In this document: piece after piece, positions 1-11,349 of the stretch
Layout: every line of letters begins with the position of its first letter
Position numbering within the stretch: position 1 is the stretch's first letter
Assembly: GCA_021819085.1 (NCBI GenBank)
Contig: JAKASJ010000017.1
Coordinates: 1-64,000, forward strand
Source: Pseudomonadota bacterium
GTDB lineage: Bacteria > Pseudomonadota > Gammaproteobacteria > Acidiferrobacterales > UBA6901
DNA length: 64,000 bases
Direction of reading: 5' to 3'
Program-made: the position numbers and the translations under genes
The notes under the pieces: model-generated
What the model saw: the letters and a program-made list of their open reading frames with translations, nothing else
What the model was told of the DNA's origin: nothing
Database searches by the model: none

Positions 1-1
1 T

Positions 2-100
2 GCCCCCGTGCCGATTGCCCCGGCCTTGCCGCTATTTGCGAGCGGACTGTCCGCGCTCATGGGCTTCGCGTGGCGTGCGCGCGGTGCGCACCGGGCCTGA
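2..100 (+). CDS. C-terminal end of a PEP-CTERM protein (5' end outside window)
   Basis: The frame beginning at base 2 is open from the window edge to a TGA at 98-100 and encodes 32 residues. They start APVPIAPALPLFASGLSAL and end in a basic WRARGAHRA tail. This is the layout of a PEP-CTERM sorting signal: a VP-x-P motif, a hydrophobic helix containing LFASGL, then an Arg cluster. In known families this signal directs export followed by cleavage by an exosortase in the inner membrane. The function of the missing mature part cannot be told. The next gene downstream carries the same type of tail, so the two probably belong to one exopolysaccharide- or surface-associated locus. The piece is short, so the call rests on motif layout only. 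Confidence 0.7.
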   Translation, partial: APVPIAPALPLFASGLSALMGFAWRARGAHRA

Positions 101-123
101 TCGACGGTCTGTTGGGGCCTGGG

Positions 124-138
124 GGGCGGGTGGCTTGC
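124..138 (+). promoter_or_regulatory. Weak sigma-54-like -24/-12 element
   Basis: GG at 125-126 and GC at 137-138 are separated by exactly ten bases, and the -12 half reads TTGC followed by TTTA. The -24 half (GGGCGGG) matches the TGGCACG consensus only in part. PEP-CTERM genes in other bacteria are often under sigma-54 and the PrsK/PrsR system, which is why the site is recorded. It lies about 125 bases upstream of the chosen start of the PEP-CTERM gene. The match is weak and could be chance in G-rich sequence. Confidence 0.25.
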
Positions 139-261
139 TTTACCAGTAAAAAAATCACAAGGGGATGGAAGACCAGATTCGATGCTCGAAAGGAAAAATT
201 GGTCTACCCGTGCCTGCTTGCTCATGATTAGTGCATGGTCGGTACAGAAGGGGAGGTCACT

Positions 262-1161
262 TTGAAAACAGAAACGTCGATTGTGAGAAAGGCGATGATT
301 GCGGTGGGACTGGCAACAGTGATGACGGCTTCCGCGCAAACGGCGCATGCCAGTCTGCTTAATTTCAGCGGAAGCTCGTCCGTCAACGTGAGCGGATTCT
401 ACGTCTGGCCGGCTGTGAGCGGGGACACCAGCCTTTTTAATGTCACGAATAGCGGTGGCATCGGTCAAACGGCCTCGGCAAGCGACAACGCGTTGACTCC
501 GGCGTCTGTGCCGAGCGGTTCCGTCGAGGCTCAGGGGCAGGCAGCATTTTCCGGCGGAGTCCTGAAAGCGATTGCCAGCACGGCCGCAACATCCGGAGAT
601 CCGAATCTCTATACCGAAGCCGATGCGACGTCCAATGCGAATTTCAACGACGAGTTCATGCTGCAGTCCGCATCCCTGGCGCCAGGAACCGATGTCACCA
701 TCGGCGAGTCGATACAGCTCAATGATGCGATTTCGAGCGTCTCGAATACCGGGGGTGCCTGTGGCTCGGGATCAGCCGTGGGCGGCATCACTCTCACGGG
801 GTTCGGTCTTTCAGTAAGTGACTTCGGCTGCGGGGCGTCGCCTGCGGCAAGCCAGAGTACCACTGCCACGGTGCCGATCGGTTCCATACAGGAAGTCTTC
901 GGAAGTCTGAGCGTCTATTCCAACTCTTTTGCCGAATCGAGCCAGGATTTCGGGACCAGTTCGTCGAATACCGCAAATGCGTTCGATACCGGCAGCTTTT
1001 TCATCTCACTTCCGGCTGGCGTCACCCTGGTGAGCGGCAGCGGCGCGACCTATGCGCCGACTCCGGTACCGGTTCCTTCATCGTTTCTGCTGCTGGCTGC
1101 AGGCTTGACTGGCTTGGTGGGTGTGCTGCATCGGCGCAAGCCACCGGCGGCACGTGTTTGA
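262..1161 (+). CDS. PEP-CTERM sorting domain protein, exported
   Basis: A 299-residue secreted protein. Residues 1-32 form a signal peptide: a basic stretch (KTETSIVRKA), a hydrophobic core (MIAVGLATVMTASA) and a cleavage-type AHA-S site. The mature part is rich in Ser, Ala, Gly and Asn and low in charge, typical of secreted surface proteins. The C-terminus has VPVPSSFLLLAAGLTGL, then HRRKPPAARV, which is a PEP-CTERM signal for an exosortase. I chose TTG at 262 because GGGGAGG lies at 250-256, five bases upstream, and because the signal peptide then starts cleanly. An ATG at 235 in the same frame has no ribosome site and would add a nine-residue acidic leader. The biological role of the mature domain is not recognisable. 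No exosortase gene is in the window. Confidence 0.85.
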   Translation: MKTETSIVRKAMIAVGLATVMTASAQTAHASLLNFSGSSSVNVSGFYVWPAVSGDTSLFNVTNSGGIGQTASASDNALTPASVPSGSVEAQGQAAFSGGVLKAIASTAATSGDPNLYTEADATSNANFNDEFMLQSASLAPGTDVTIGESIQLNDAISSVSNTGGACGSGSAVGGITLTGFGLSVSDFGCGASPAASQSTTATVPIGSIQEVFGSLSVYSNSFAESSQDFGTSSSNTANAFDTGSFFISLPAGVTLVSGSGATYAPTPVPVPSSFLLLAAGLTGLVGVLHRRKPPAARV

Positions 1162-1315
1162 GGGTAACCACGGAGGTTGCGATGTTGTCCATCGCGGCAC
1201 ATTCGGTCGGTTCCGATCTGCGGTCCCGTTGCCGCTGGGAGAGAAGTGTCTGTCACGGTGACCGGGCCAAAAGCCCGCTGCTGACAAAGTAGCGGTGTTC
1301 GGAACTCGGTTGTTG

Positions 1316-2866
1316 TCATTCTATTGCGGCGGACAAGGTGGACGCATCCGGCTTGTGCATCGACTTTCCGATCAGCAGTACCATCGGAAGCATGGCGACG
1401 AAGCTCAGGGAGATGAGCTTGAACGCGTCGACGAGGCCGAGCATCTGTGACTGGCGGGCGAGTGTGTGCGCCAACACGGCTGATGAAGCCGGATCGCCGG
1501 CAGGGAGGTTGAGCCCTTTGAGGTAGGCTGGCAGCGCGGGGTTGAAGACAGTGATCATTCCCCCGAGCTGGTTCCAGGCGACCTGCGTGTACCGGGTCAT
1601 GACGGTCGTGGCAATCGAAATTCCGACCGAGGAGCCGATTGTGCGCATGAGGCTGTAGACACCGGCAGCCTCAGCCGACTGTTCTCTCGGCAGTGTCGAG
1701 AATGCCACGGTGGATAGCGGCACGAAGATCATCCCCAGGCCCAGACCCTGCACGACGATCGGCCATACCAGCCACCATCTGTCGACCTGGAGGTTGTACA
1801 GGGTCATGGCGTGGGATCCGATGACCGACAAAATGATGCCGAAGGCGATCAGGCTGCGGGGTCCGATGCGGCTGATGAGTTTTCCGACGAGTATCATGCC
1901 GATCATGCTGGCGATGCCGCGCGGTGCCATGACCAGGCCGGTTGTGGATGCCGGGTAGTTGAGCAGGGTTTCGAGCATCATCGGTTGCAGTACCATCGCT
2001 CCATACATGCCAAGGCCGAAGACGGCGAGCAGCAGGCTGGCGGTGGCGAAGTTGCGGTCGCGGAAGATGTGCGGATCGAACAGCGCTTTACGCGGTTGCG
2101 TGATTCCATGGTACAGGAATCCCGCAAAGCCTACGGTGCTAAGCGCTGCGGCAGCGCGTATCGCCCAGGATCCAAACCAGTCGTCCTGGGTGCCGCGGTC
2201 CAGGACGAACTGAAGCCCACCGACCGCCAGAGCAATCAGAGCGAAACCCAGCCAGTCCATGCGTCGTTCGCGCCGCGGGGTGTCCGGCACCATGCGCCAG
2301 GTAAGGAACAGCGACAGGATCCCTACCGGCAGATTGATGTAGAACGTCCAGCGCCAGTTGATGGCCTCGGTGATGTAGCCGCCCAGCGTCGGTCCGAGGA
2401 TCGGACCGACCATGACGCCTATACCCCAGATTGCCATTGCCCGGCCCCGTTCCTCCTGGGGGAAGGTCTGGACCATGACCGACTGGGACATCGGCACCAG
2501 TGCGGCGCCGAATACACCCTGCATCAGCCGGAACACCACGATTTCGGCCAGGTTGGTGGAGATTCCGCACAGGGCTGACGCCAGCACGAATCCGAAAATG
2601 CTGACGAGAAGGAAGTTCTTCTGGCCGAACCGGTCGGCGAAGTACCCGGTCAAGGGCATGAACACGCCGGACGCTACCAGGTAGCTTGTCAGCACCCAGC
2701 CGATCTGGTCCGAGGTGGCGCCAAGCTGCCCCTGCATGTGCGGCAGCGCGACGTTGACGATGGTCGTGTCGAGCGCCTGCAGCACGGTCGCTGACATGAC
2801 CGCTACCGAAATCAGAAAGCGGTGGGGGGATCCGTTTGAGGCAGGATCCGCCGTACCGCTGGTCAC
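1316..2866 (-). CDS. emrB: EmrB/QacA-type MFS drug efflux transporter (DHA2, 14 TM)
   Basis: A 516-residue inner-membrane proton antiporter of the DHA2 family, the pump of an EmrAB-TolC-type system that exports hydrophobic toxic compounds across both membranes. Visible marks are LDTTIVNVALPHMQGQLGA near residue 33, the loop motif GYFADRFGQK, and about fourteen hydrophobic segments. Length fits the family (about 510). The start is GTG at 2866-2864, overlapping the TGA of the upstream emrA gene (GTGA overlap), so the two are translationally coupled. The gene is last in the marR-emrA-emrB unit. The substrate cannot be told from sequence. Confidence 0.93.
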   Translation of the reverse strand: MTSGTADPASNGSPHRFLISVAVMSATVLQALDTTIVNVALPHMQGQLGATSDQIGWVLTSYLVASGVFMPLTGYFADRFGQKNFLLVSIFGFVLASALCGISTNLAEIVVFRLMQGVFGAALVPMSQSVMVQTFPQEERGRAMAIWGIGVMVGPILGPTLGGYITEAINWRWTFYINLPVGILSLFLTWRMVPDTPRRERRMDWLGFALIALAVGGLQFVLDRGTQDDWFGSWAIRAAAALSTVGFAGFLYHGITQPRKALFDPHIFRDRNFATASLLLAVFGLGMYGAMVLQPMMLETLLNYPASTTGLVMAPRGIASMIGMILVGKLISRIGPRSLIAFGIILSVIGSHAMTLYNLQVDRWWLVWPIVVQGLGLGMIFVPLSTVAFSTLPREQSAEAAGVYSLMRTIGSSVGISIATTVMTRYTQVAWNQLGGMITVFNPALPAYLKGLNLPAGDPASSAVLAHTLARQSQMLGLVDAFKLISLSFVAMLPMVLLIGKSMHKPDASTLSAAIE

Positions 2867-3891
2867 GGATGCGATTCCTTGGGGGGCGGGGGCGGCACGG
2901 ACTCTGCCGTGTCGATGGTCACCTCGGCACTCGTTCCGACCCGCAGCGGATGTTTCGGATCGGGATTGAGCACGGCGACCCGGACCGGCACCCGCTGCGT
3001 GACCTTGACCCAGTTGCCGGTCGCATTTTCCGGAGGTAGCAGGGAGAACGCGGTGCCGGCTGCACCGCTGATGTGTTCCACGCGTCCGCGGAAGGAATGG
3101 CCCGGATACATGTCAACGGAAATATCGGCCGGCTGTCCAGGACGAATGCGCCCGATCTCGGTTTCCTTGAAGTTGGCGTTGATCCAGTATTCCCGACCGC
3201 ACACCAGCGTGAACAGCGGGGCGCCGTTCTGCACCACATCGCCGGGACGTAACGACAGCTTTGCGATCCGGCCGCTGCAGGCGGCCGAGACATGGGTGTG
3301 GCTGAGGTCAAGGAGGGCCTGCGCAACTGCCGCTGCCGCCTCGCGCACCCGTTCGTTCTGCGCACCTGAGCCTCCCAGCATCATCTGCGCCTGGCGCAGT
3401 TTGGCGCGGGCGAGATTCATCTGCGCTTTGGCACCGTGCACGGCAGCCTCGGCGTTGTCGTATGCCTGCGCCGAAACGAACCCCCTGTCGCGCAGGCGCC
3501 GTATACGATTGGCGGTGACTTCCGCATTGGCCAGCAGCACGCGGCGGTCGGCGAGCGCCGCTTCGGCGGCCACCACTGCCGCCGAGTCGGCCGACACCGT
3601 CTGATGCGCGAGCGCCAGGCGTGCCTGCGCCCGGGCAAGTGCGATGCGGAAGGACGCCGGATCGATCGTGAACAGCGGTTCGCCGCGCCGGACGGGCTGC
3701 TGGTTGGTTACGAAGACGCGCATGACCGGGCCGCTGACCTGCGCCGCGACCTGTACCACATGGGCGTCGACATAGGCATCATCGGTGCTCGGATAGATTT
3801 CGGAGTGGTGCCAATAGGCGTAGACGGCGCCGATCAGTCCGGCCGCAATGAGCACAGAGATCGCCCACTTCCATCTGATCAGGAGTTGCAT
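2863..3891 (-). CDS. emrA: EmrA-type membrane fusion protein (HlyD family)
   Basis: A 342-residue periplasmic adaptor, anchored by one N-terminal membrane helix (about residues 10-27, AISVLIAAGLIGAVYAYW). It links the EmrB pump to an outer-membrane channel. The biotinyl-lipoyl half-motif DAYVDAHVVQVAAQVSGPV follows the helix, then a long alpha-helical hairpin rich in Ala, Arg and Gln (about residues 75-190), then the second lipoyl and beta-barrel parts (SGRIAKLSLRPGDVV, INANFKETEIGRIRPGQ). This is the usual EmrA order. A Pro run (PPPPPK) precedes the C-terminus. It sits 52 bases downstream of marR and overlaps emrB by four bases. No TolC gene is nearby, so a TolC encoded elsewhere is presumably used. 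Confidence 0.93.
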   Translation of the reverse strand: MQLLIRWKWAISVLIAAGLIGAVYAYWHHSEIYPSTDDAYVDAHVVQVAAQVSGPVMRVFVTNQQPVRRGEPLFTIDPASFRIALARAQARLALAHQTVSADSAAVVAAEAALADRRVLLANAEVTANRIRRLRDRGFVSAQAYDNAEAAVHGAKAQMNLARAKLRQAQMMLGGSGAQNERVREAAAAVAQALLDLSHTHVSAACSGRIAKLSLRPGDVVQNGAPLFTLVCGREYWINANFKETEIGRIRPGQPADISVDMYPGHSFRGRVEHISGAAGTAFSLLPPENATGNWVKVTQRVPVRVAVLNPDPKHPLRVGTSAEVTIDTAESVPPPPPKESHP

Positions 3892-3943
3892 GTTTGGGAT
3901 CCACGGTCTGATGCGCTGATGGGGGCGGCTGGACGGGCAGGCC

Positions 3944-4372
3944 TCATAGAGTTTCGGCCTTTTTCTTGATCCGCCTCAGCACCTCGGCGCACTGATTGAG
4001 TTCGGGTTCGGACATGCCGGCAAGCAGTTCACGGCGCAGGTGCGCCGCCACGCTCTTGATCTGTCGGATCACCTCGTGGGATTTGTCGGTCAGATGTACC
4101 GTCTTGCTGCGGCGATCCTCGGCCGATTCCCGCCGCTCGAGCCAGCCGTCACGTGCCATGCGGTCGAGCAGTCCCACCAGGGTCGGACCCTCGATCCCGA
4201 TGCGGCCGGCGAGCTCCTTCTGGATCATGGCATCCCCCCCATGCGACAGGTGCAGCAGCACCAGCCATTTGGCCTGGCTCAGGCCGAGGGGTTTGAGGCG
4301 TTGGTCGAGGCGGGCGCGCCAGGCGCGTGCCGTCTCTCCAAGCAGAACAGGAAATTCTTCGATATCGGGCAT
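3944..4372 (-). CDS. MarR/SlyA-family transcriptional regulator
   Basis: A 142-residue winged-helix repressor. The core is typical: LGLSQAKWLVLLHLSHGGD, then the recognition part QKELAGRIGIEGPTLVGLLDRM, the wing DGWLERRESAEDRRSKTVHLT, and C-terminal dimerisation helices. It is first in an operon with emrA and emrB, so it most likely represses this efflux system and itself and releases DNA when it binds a phenolic or other aromatic ligand. ATG at 4372 is preferred; a TTG two codons upstream is also in frame. A perfect inverted repeat (GCTAAT-A-ATTAGC) lies 15 bases upstream of the ATG and resembles the TTAGC/GCTAA half sites of SlyA-type proteins. Confidence 0.9.
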   Translation of the reverse strand: MPDIEEFPVLLGETARAWRARLDQRLKPLGLSQAKWLVLLHLSHGGDAMIQKELAGRIGIEGPTLVGLLDRMARDGWLERRESAEDRRSKTVHLTDKSHEVIRQIKSVAAHLRRELLAGMSEPELNQCAEVLRRIKKKAETL

Positions 4373-4386
4373 GGACAAATACGCAG

Positions 4387-4399
4387 GCTAATAATTAGC
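4387..4399. promoter_or_regulatory. Palindromic candidate operator of the MarR-emrAB operon
   Basis: GCTAAT and ATTAGC flank a single A, forming a perfect 13-base inverted repeat in an AT-rich patch (4381-4420) just upstream of the marR start. Family knowledge: MarR/SlyA regulators bind AT-rich palindromes containing TTAGC and GCTAA overlapping their own promoter. Autoregulation through this site is therefore an inference from position and sequence. Confidence 0.6.
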
Positions 4400-4484
4400 A
4401 TACGAAACAATTTTAAGCCGCCTGCGGTGTCCTGGCAAGCTCCAATTGCGTCGCCGGTATCGCGAGCCAGGGTGAACAGTGCGG

Positions 4485-4507
4485 GGAAAGGCGCCCTGCG
4501 AGGGCGC
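4485..4507 (-). terminator. Stem-loop after metH, likely rho-independent terminator
   Basis: GCGCCCT (4491-4497) pairs with AGGGCGC (4501-4507) around a GCG loop. On the minus strand the stem is followed by CTTTCC. It lies 14 bases beyond the metH stop codon. The T-run is short, so efficiency is uncertain. Confidence 0.55.
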
Positions 4508-4520
4508 GCGGCGGAAATGC

Positions 4521-8240
<3,720 letters not shown>

Positions 8241-8401
8241 TTTTTTTGGGAAGGGCTGTGGAATGGCGCCCAAGTTTAGCGAAAAGCCGCGCAAATTGCT
8301 TCCGGAAGCTGCGCCCGGGCACGGTCGATTGCCGGCGGCCAGGTAATGGGCCTACACTGCCGAGGGTCAAGCGCGGTGTCCGCAGAGTGCGGGGTGCAGC
8401 C

Positions 8402-9067
8402 ATGATATTTCGCGACCGGGACGATGCAGCGCATCAGCTGGTGCGGCATCTGGTCCGATACCAGGGACAGAATCCGCTGGTGCTTGCGATCCCCCGCGGA
8501 GCGGTGCCGATGGGCCGCGTGATCGCCGACGTGCTGGGCGGTGAACTTGACGTGGTGCTGGTGCGCAAGATCGGCGCGCCGTACAACCCCGAGCTTGCGG
8601 TCGGTTCGGTGGACGAGGAGGGCCGGACCTACATCGCCGACTATGCACGCAGCGCCGGAGCATCCGGGGAGTACCTGGAAGCACAGCGGCAGAAGGAACT
8701 TGCGGTGATGCGCGCCCGGCGTGCGCAGTATACGCCGGTGCGACCGCCTATCGATCCCGCGCACCGGGTGGTGATCGTGGTTGACGACGGACTGGCCACG
8801 GGAGCGACCATGATTTCGGCGCTGCGTTCGGTGCGTGCCAGACAGCCGCAGCGGCTGATCGCGGCAGTGCCTGTATCTCCTCCCGGCACCTTGAACAGGG
8901 TGCAGGCGCTGGCCGACGAGGTTGTATGTCTGGATGCACCCGAGTACTTTTCCGCGGTCGGTCAGTTCTATCGCGATTTTCCCCAGGTTGAGGACGCCGA
9001 AGTCATCGCCGTACTGGCTGCGCCGGCTCAGCCGGCAGGCGGCGGCTCCCCGGGACAGACCCCGTAG
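8402..9067 (+). CDS. Phosphoribosyltransferase-domain protein
   Basis: A 221-residue type I phosphoribosyltransferase-fold protein. The PRPP-binding motif VVIVVDDGLATGATM (about residues 122-136) is intact, and the N-terminal IFRDRDDAAHQLVRHL plus LAIPRGAVPMG are typical of the stand-alone predicted phosphoribosyltransferases often found near stress or CBS-domain genes. The substrate base is not known for this group. The start at 8402 gives the family's normal N-terminus; the frame stays open farther upstream into the metH leader, which is not expected to be coding. The CBS gene begins 40 bases downstream, so the two are probably one unit. Confidence 0.85.
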   Translation: MIFRDRDDAAHQLVRHLVRYQGQNPLVLAIPRGAVPMGRVIADVLGGELDVVLVRKIGAPYNPELAVGSVDEEGRTYIADYARSAGASGEYLEAQRQKELAVMRARRAQYTPVRPPIDPAHRVVIVVDDGLATGATMISALRSVRARQPQRLIAAVPVSPPGTLNRVQALADEVVCLDAPEYFSAVGQFYRDFPQVEDAEVIAVLAAPAQPAGGGSPGQTP

Positions 9068-9107
9068 CGGCGCCGGCCGGACACCGCTTGCAGGACGGAC
9101 ATGCCGT

Positions 9108-9563
9108 ATGTCTCTTTCGAATCTGAAACATGCGCCCCAGGTCATGTCGGTCATGACGCCGTTTCCCTATTCGATCGCAATAGAAGAGTCGGTCAGGACG
9201 GCGCGCGACATGATGGAACGCCACGCCATCAGGCATCTTCCGGTGAAGGATCAGGGAACGCTGGTGGGCGTGATCAGTGATCGCGATGTCTCGCTGGCCA
9301 TGGGAACCGGCGTGCACTTTCCATCGGCGCAGGCACTGCAGGTGCGAGCAGTCTATTTACCGCAGGCGTACGTTGTGGACGTCGGTGAGCGCCTCGACTG
9401 CGTGCTGCTGCACATGGCCCAGCAGCACATCGGCTCGGCGCTGGTAGTGAAGGAAGGCCGGCTGGCGGGAATTTTCACGATGACCGATGCATGCCGCCTG
9501 CTGGGCCAGTTGCTGCGCGACAGGTTTCCCGTTTCGACCGACGATGATCCCGATGTCGCCTGA
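9108..9563 (+). CDS. Tandem CBS-domain protein
   Basis: A 151-residue protein made almost only of two CBS motifs. The first is VMTPFPYSIAIEESVRTARDMMERHAIRHLPV with GVISDRDVSLAMG; the second is YVVDVGERLDCVLLHMAQQHIGSALVV with GIFTMTDACRLL. CBS pairs bind adenosine nucleotides and act as energy or redox sensors. With no catalytic part, this is probably a regulatory module acting on a partner, perhaps the upstream phosphoribosyltransferase (inference from neighbourhood only). The start at 9108 gives MSLSNLKHAPQVMSVMTP; a weak AGGACGG lies upstream. The frame is convergent with the hydrolase gene 18 bases away. Confidence 0.88.
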   Translation: MSLSNLKHAPQVMSVMTPFPYSIAIEESVRTARDMMERHAIRHLPVKDQGTLVGVISDRDVSLAMGTGVHFPSAQALQVRAVYLPQAYVVDVGERLDCVLLHMAQQHIGSALVVKEGRLAGIFTMTDACRLLGQLLRDRFPVSTDDDPDVA

Positions 9564-9581
9564 CGTCCCTGTGGCCCGGAT

Positions 9582-10253
9582 TCAGCTGTGGCTGCAGGCC
9601 GGCCCCAGGTACCGTCCGAACCATTGTGCGGCCAGTGCTGCCACCTGCGCCAGGGTTCCGGGCTCCTCGAACAGGTGGGTGGCACCGGGGACCATTTCGA
9701 GCGCGCGCTCGCAATCCATGAGTGCGTATGCCCGGCGGTTGAGCGAGATGACCTCTTCGTCGCGTCCGCCCACGATCAGCAATGTCGGTGCCCGCACCTC
9801 GCGCAAGGTGTCGGGCCCGGCCAGGTCGGGCCGGCCTCCCCGCGACACCACCGCCGCGATGCGGTTATCCTGCGCCGTCGCCGCCTGCAGCGCTGCTGCC
9901 GCGCCTGTGCTGGCACCGAAATAGCCGATTGCAAGCTGCGTGCTGCCCGGGTGCTCGCGCAGCCAGCGGGTGGCGGCCAGAAGTCGGCGGGTGAGCAGCG
10001 GAATGTCGAATCGCGCCGCGTAAACGAGGTCTTCGGACTGCGAAAGAAGGTCGATCAGAAGGGTGGCGAGGCCGGCTTTCTGGAGCGCCTCCGCAACGTA
10101 GTTGTTGCGCGGGCTGTGACGGCTGCTTCCGCTGCCGTGCGCGAACAACACGGCGCCGAGCGCGGCTTCCGGAATGGCGAGCGCACCTTCCAGCTCGACG
10201 CCGTCGGCTGCGACGTGAACCAGTGTTTCCTGGGTTCGGGCGCGGGAATGCAT
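9582..10253 (-). CDS. Dienelactone-hydrolase-like alpha/beta hydrolase
   Basis: A 223-residue cytosolic alpha/beta-hydrolase. The oxyanion part AVLFAHGSGSSRHSPRN and the nucleophile elbow GYFGASTGAAAALQAA are seen, with Ser as the likely nucleophile. The acid is probably the Asp in IVGGRDEEV, and the His is in VPGATHLFEEPG. This pattern matches DeoC/dienelactone-hydrolase-like proteins often fused to or beside phosphoribosyltransferases; here a phosphoribosyltransferase gene lies about 0.5 kb away on the other strand. It starts 16 bases after the amrS stop codon, so it is probably the last gene of the amrB-amrA-amrS operon. The substrate is unknown. ATG at 10253 gives a clean start; longer readings run into the upstream gene. 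Confidence 0.85.
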   Translation of the reverse strand: MHSRARTQETLVHVAADGVELEGALAIPEAALGAVLFAHGSGSSRHSPRNNYVAEALQKAGLATLLIDLLSQSEDLVYAARFDIPLLTRRLLAATRWLREHPGSTQLAIGYFGASTGAAAALQAATAQDNRIAAVVSRGGRPDLAGPDTLREVRAPTLLIVGGRDEEVISLNRRAYALMDCERALEMVPGATHLFEEPGTLAQVAALAAQWFGRYLGPACSHS

Positions 10254-10269
10254 GGCGTATGCCGGTAGC

Positions 10270-11349
10270 CTAGCCGCCGTGATGGATGGCCACCGGAATC
10301 CGGCGGTTGCCGAACCGGCGGCTGAACCTGCCGAAACGGCCGGCGACCGGCGTACCGCAGACGGGACAGCGCCCGGCGGGGTCCAGCTGGTAGCCGACGA
10401 TGTCGTACCAGTCGCGCTCAATGAGCGGCAAGTGGCAGCCGGGGCAATAGGTTGTACCGCCGGCGAGGTCGTGCACGTTACCGGTGTAGACATAGTGCAG
10501 CCCGGCGCGCAGGGCGATATCGCGGGCGCGCCGCAGCGTACGTGGCGGAGTGGGCGGAACATCCATCATCCTGTAGTCCGGGTGGAAGGCGCTGAAGTGC
10601 AGCGGTACTTCCGGGCCGAGTGCATCGGCGATCCACGCACTGAGCGCCGTGAGTTCTTCGTCCGAGTCATTCTTTCCCGGAATCAGAAGCGTCGTGATCT
10701 CCAGCCATACACCGGTTTCATGGTGCAGATACTGCAGCGTGTCGAGCACCGGCTGCAAATGTGCGCCGGTGAGCTTGAAGTAAAAATCATCGCTGAACGC
10801 TTTGAGGTCGACGTTGGCGGCGTCGATCCTGGCAAAGAAATCGCGGCGCGGTTCGGGGTGTACGTAGCCGGCAGTCACCGCCACGGTGTGGATGCCGCGG
10901 GCATGGCAGGCATCGGCCACGTCCATCGCGTATTCGGCGAATATGACCGGATCGTTATAGGTGAACGCGACGCTTTCGCAGCCAGCCTGCTGCGCGGCGA
11001 CGGCGATCTCCTCGGCGGAGGCCTGGTCGGCGAGGCGGTCGGAATCGCGCGATTTGCTGATGTCCCAGTTCTGGCAGAACTTGCAGGCAAGGTTGCAGCC
11101 GGCGGTGCCGAAGGACAGGACGCTCGATCCGGGAAAGAAATGATTCAGCGGCTTTTTCTCGATCGGGTCGATGCAGAATCCCGATGAGCGTCCGTAGGTG
11201 GTCAGCACCATTCCATCGCCGATGCGCTGGCGCACGAAACATGCTCCACGCTGGCCGTCGTTCAGCCGGCAGTCGCGCGGGCACAGATCGCACTGGATGC
11301 GGCCGTCCGCGAGCCGGTGCCAGTAGCGGGCGGGGTAGGCGGCGCTCAT
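10270..11349 (-). CDS. amrS: AmmeMemoRadiSam system radical SAM enzyme
   Basis: A 359-residue radical SAM protein. The cluster-binding motif CNLACKFCQNWDISK (CxxxCxxC) lies near residue 80, after the N-terminal cysteines in CDLCPRDCRL and GACFVRQ. Near the C-terminus are CPGCHLPL and CPVCGTPV, two CxxC pairs that could bind another metal. This is the pyruvate-formate-lyase-activase-like member of the AMMECR1-MEMO-radical SAM trio. The reaction is not established, to my knowledge. The start ATG at 11349 overlaps the amrA stop by four bases, showing translational coupling. Confidence 0.93.
   Translation of the reverse strand: MSAAYPARYWHRLADGRIQCDLCPRDCRLNDGQRGACFVRQRIGDGMVLTTYGRSSGFCIDPIEKKPLNHFFPGSSVLSFGTAGCNLACKFCQNWDISKSRDSDRLADQASAEEIAVAAQQAGCESVAFTYNDPVIFAEYAMDVADACHARGIHTVAVTAGYVHPEPRRDFFARIDAANVDLKAFSDDFYFKLTGAHLQPVLDTLQYLHHETGVWLEITTLLIPGKNDSDEELTALSAWIADALGPEVPLHFSAFHPDYRMMDVPPTPPRTLRRARDIALRAGLHYVYTGNVHDLAGGTTYCPGCHLPLIERDWYDIVGYQLDPAGRCPVCGTPVAGRFGRFSRRFGNRRIPVAIHHGG

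Noticed and set aside
1262-1276. CGGGC-CAAAA-GCCCG hairpin between the PEP-CTERM gene and emrB as a terminator
   Set aside because: Only five pairs and no T-run; too weak to call.
8241-8401. A cobalamin or SAH riboswitch before metH
   Set aside because: The leader is short and I could not see the conserved B12 box or SAH core by eye; a covariance search would be decisive.
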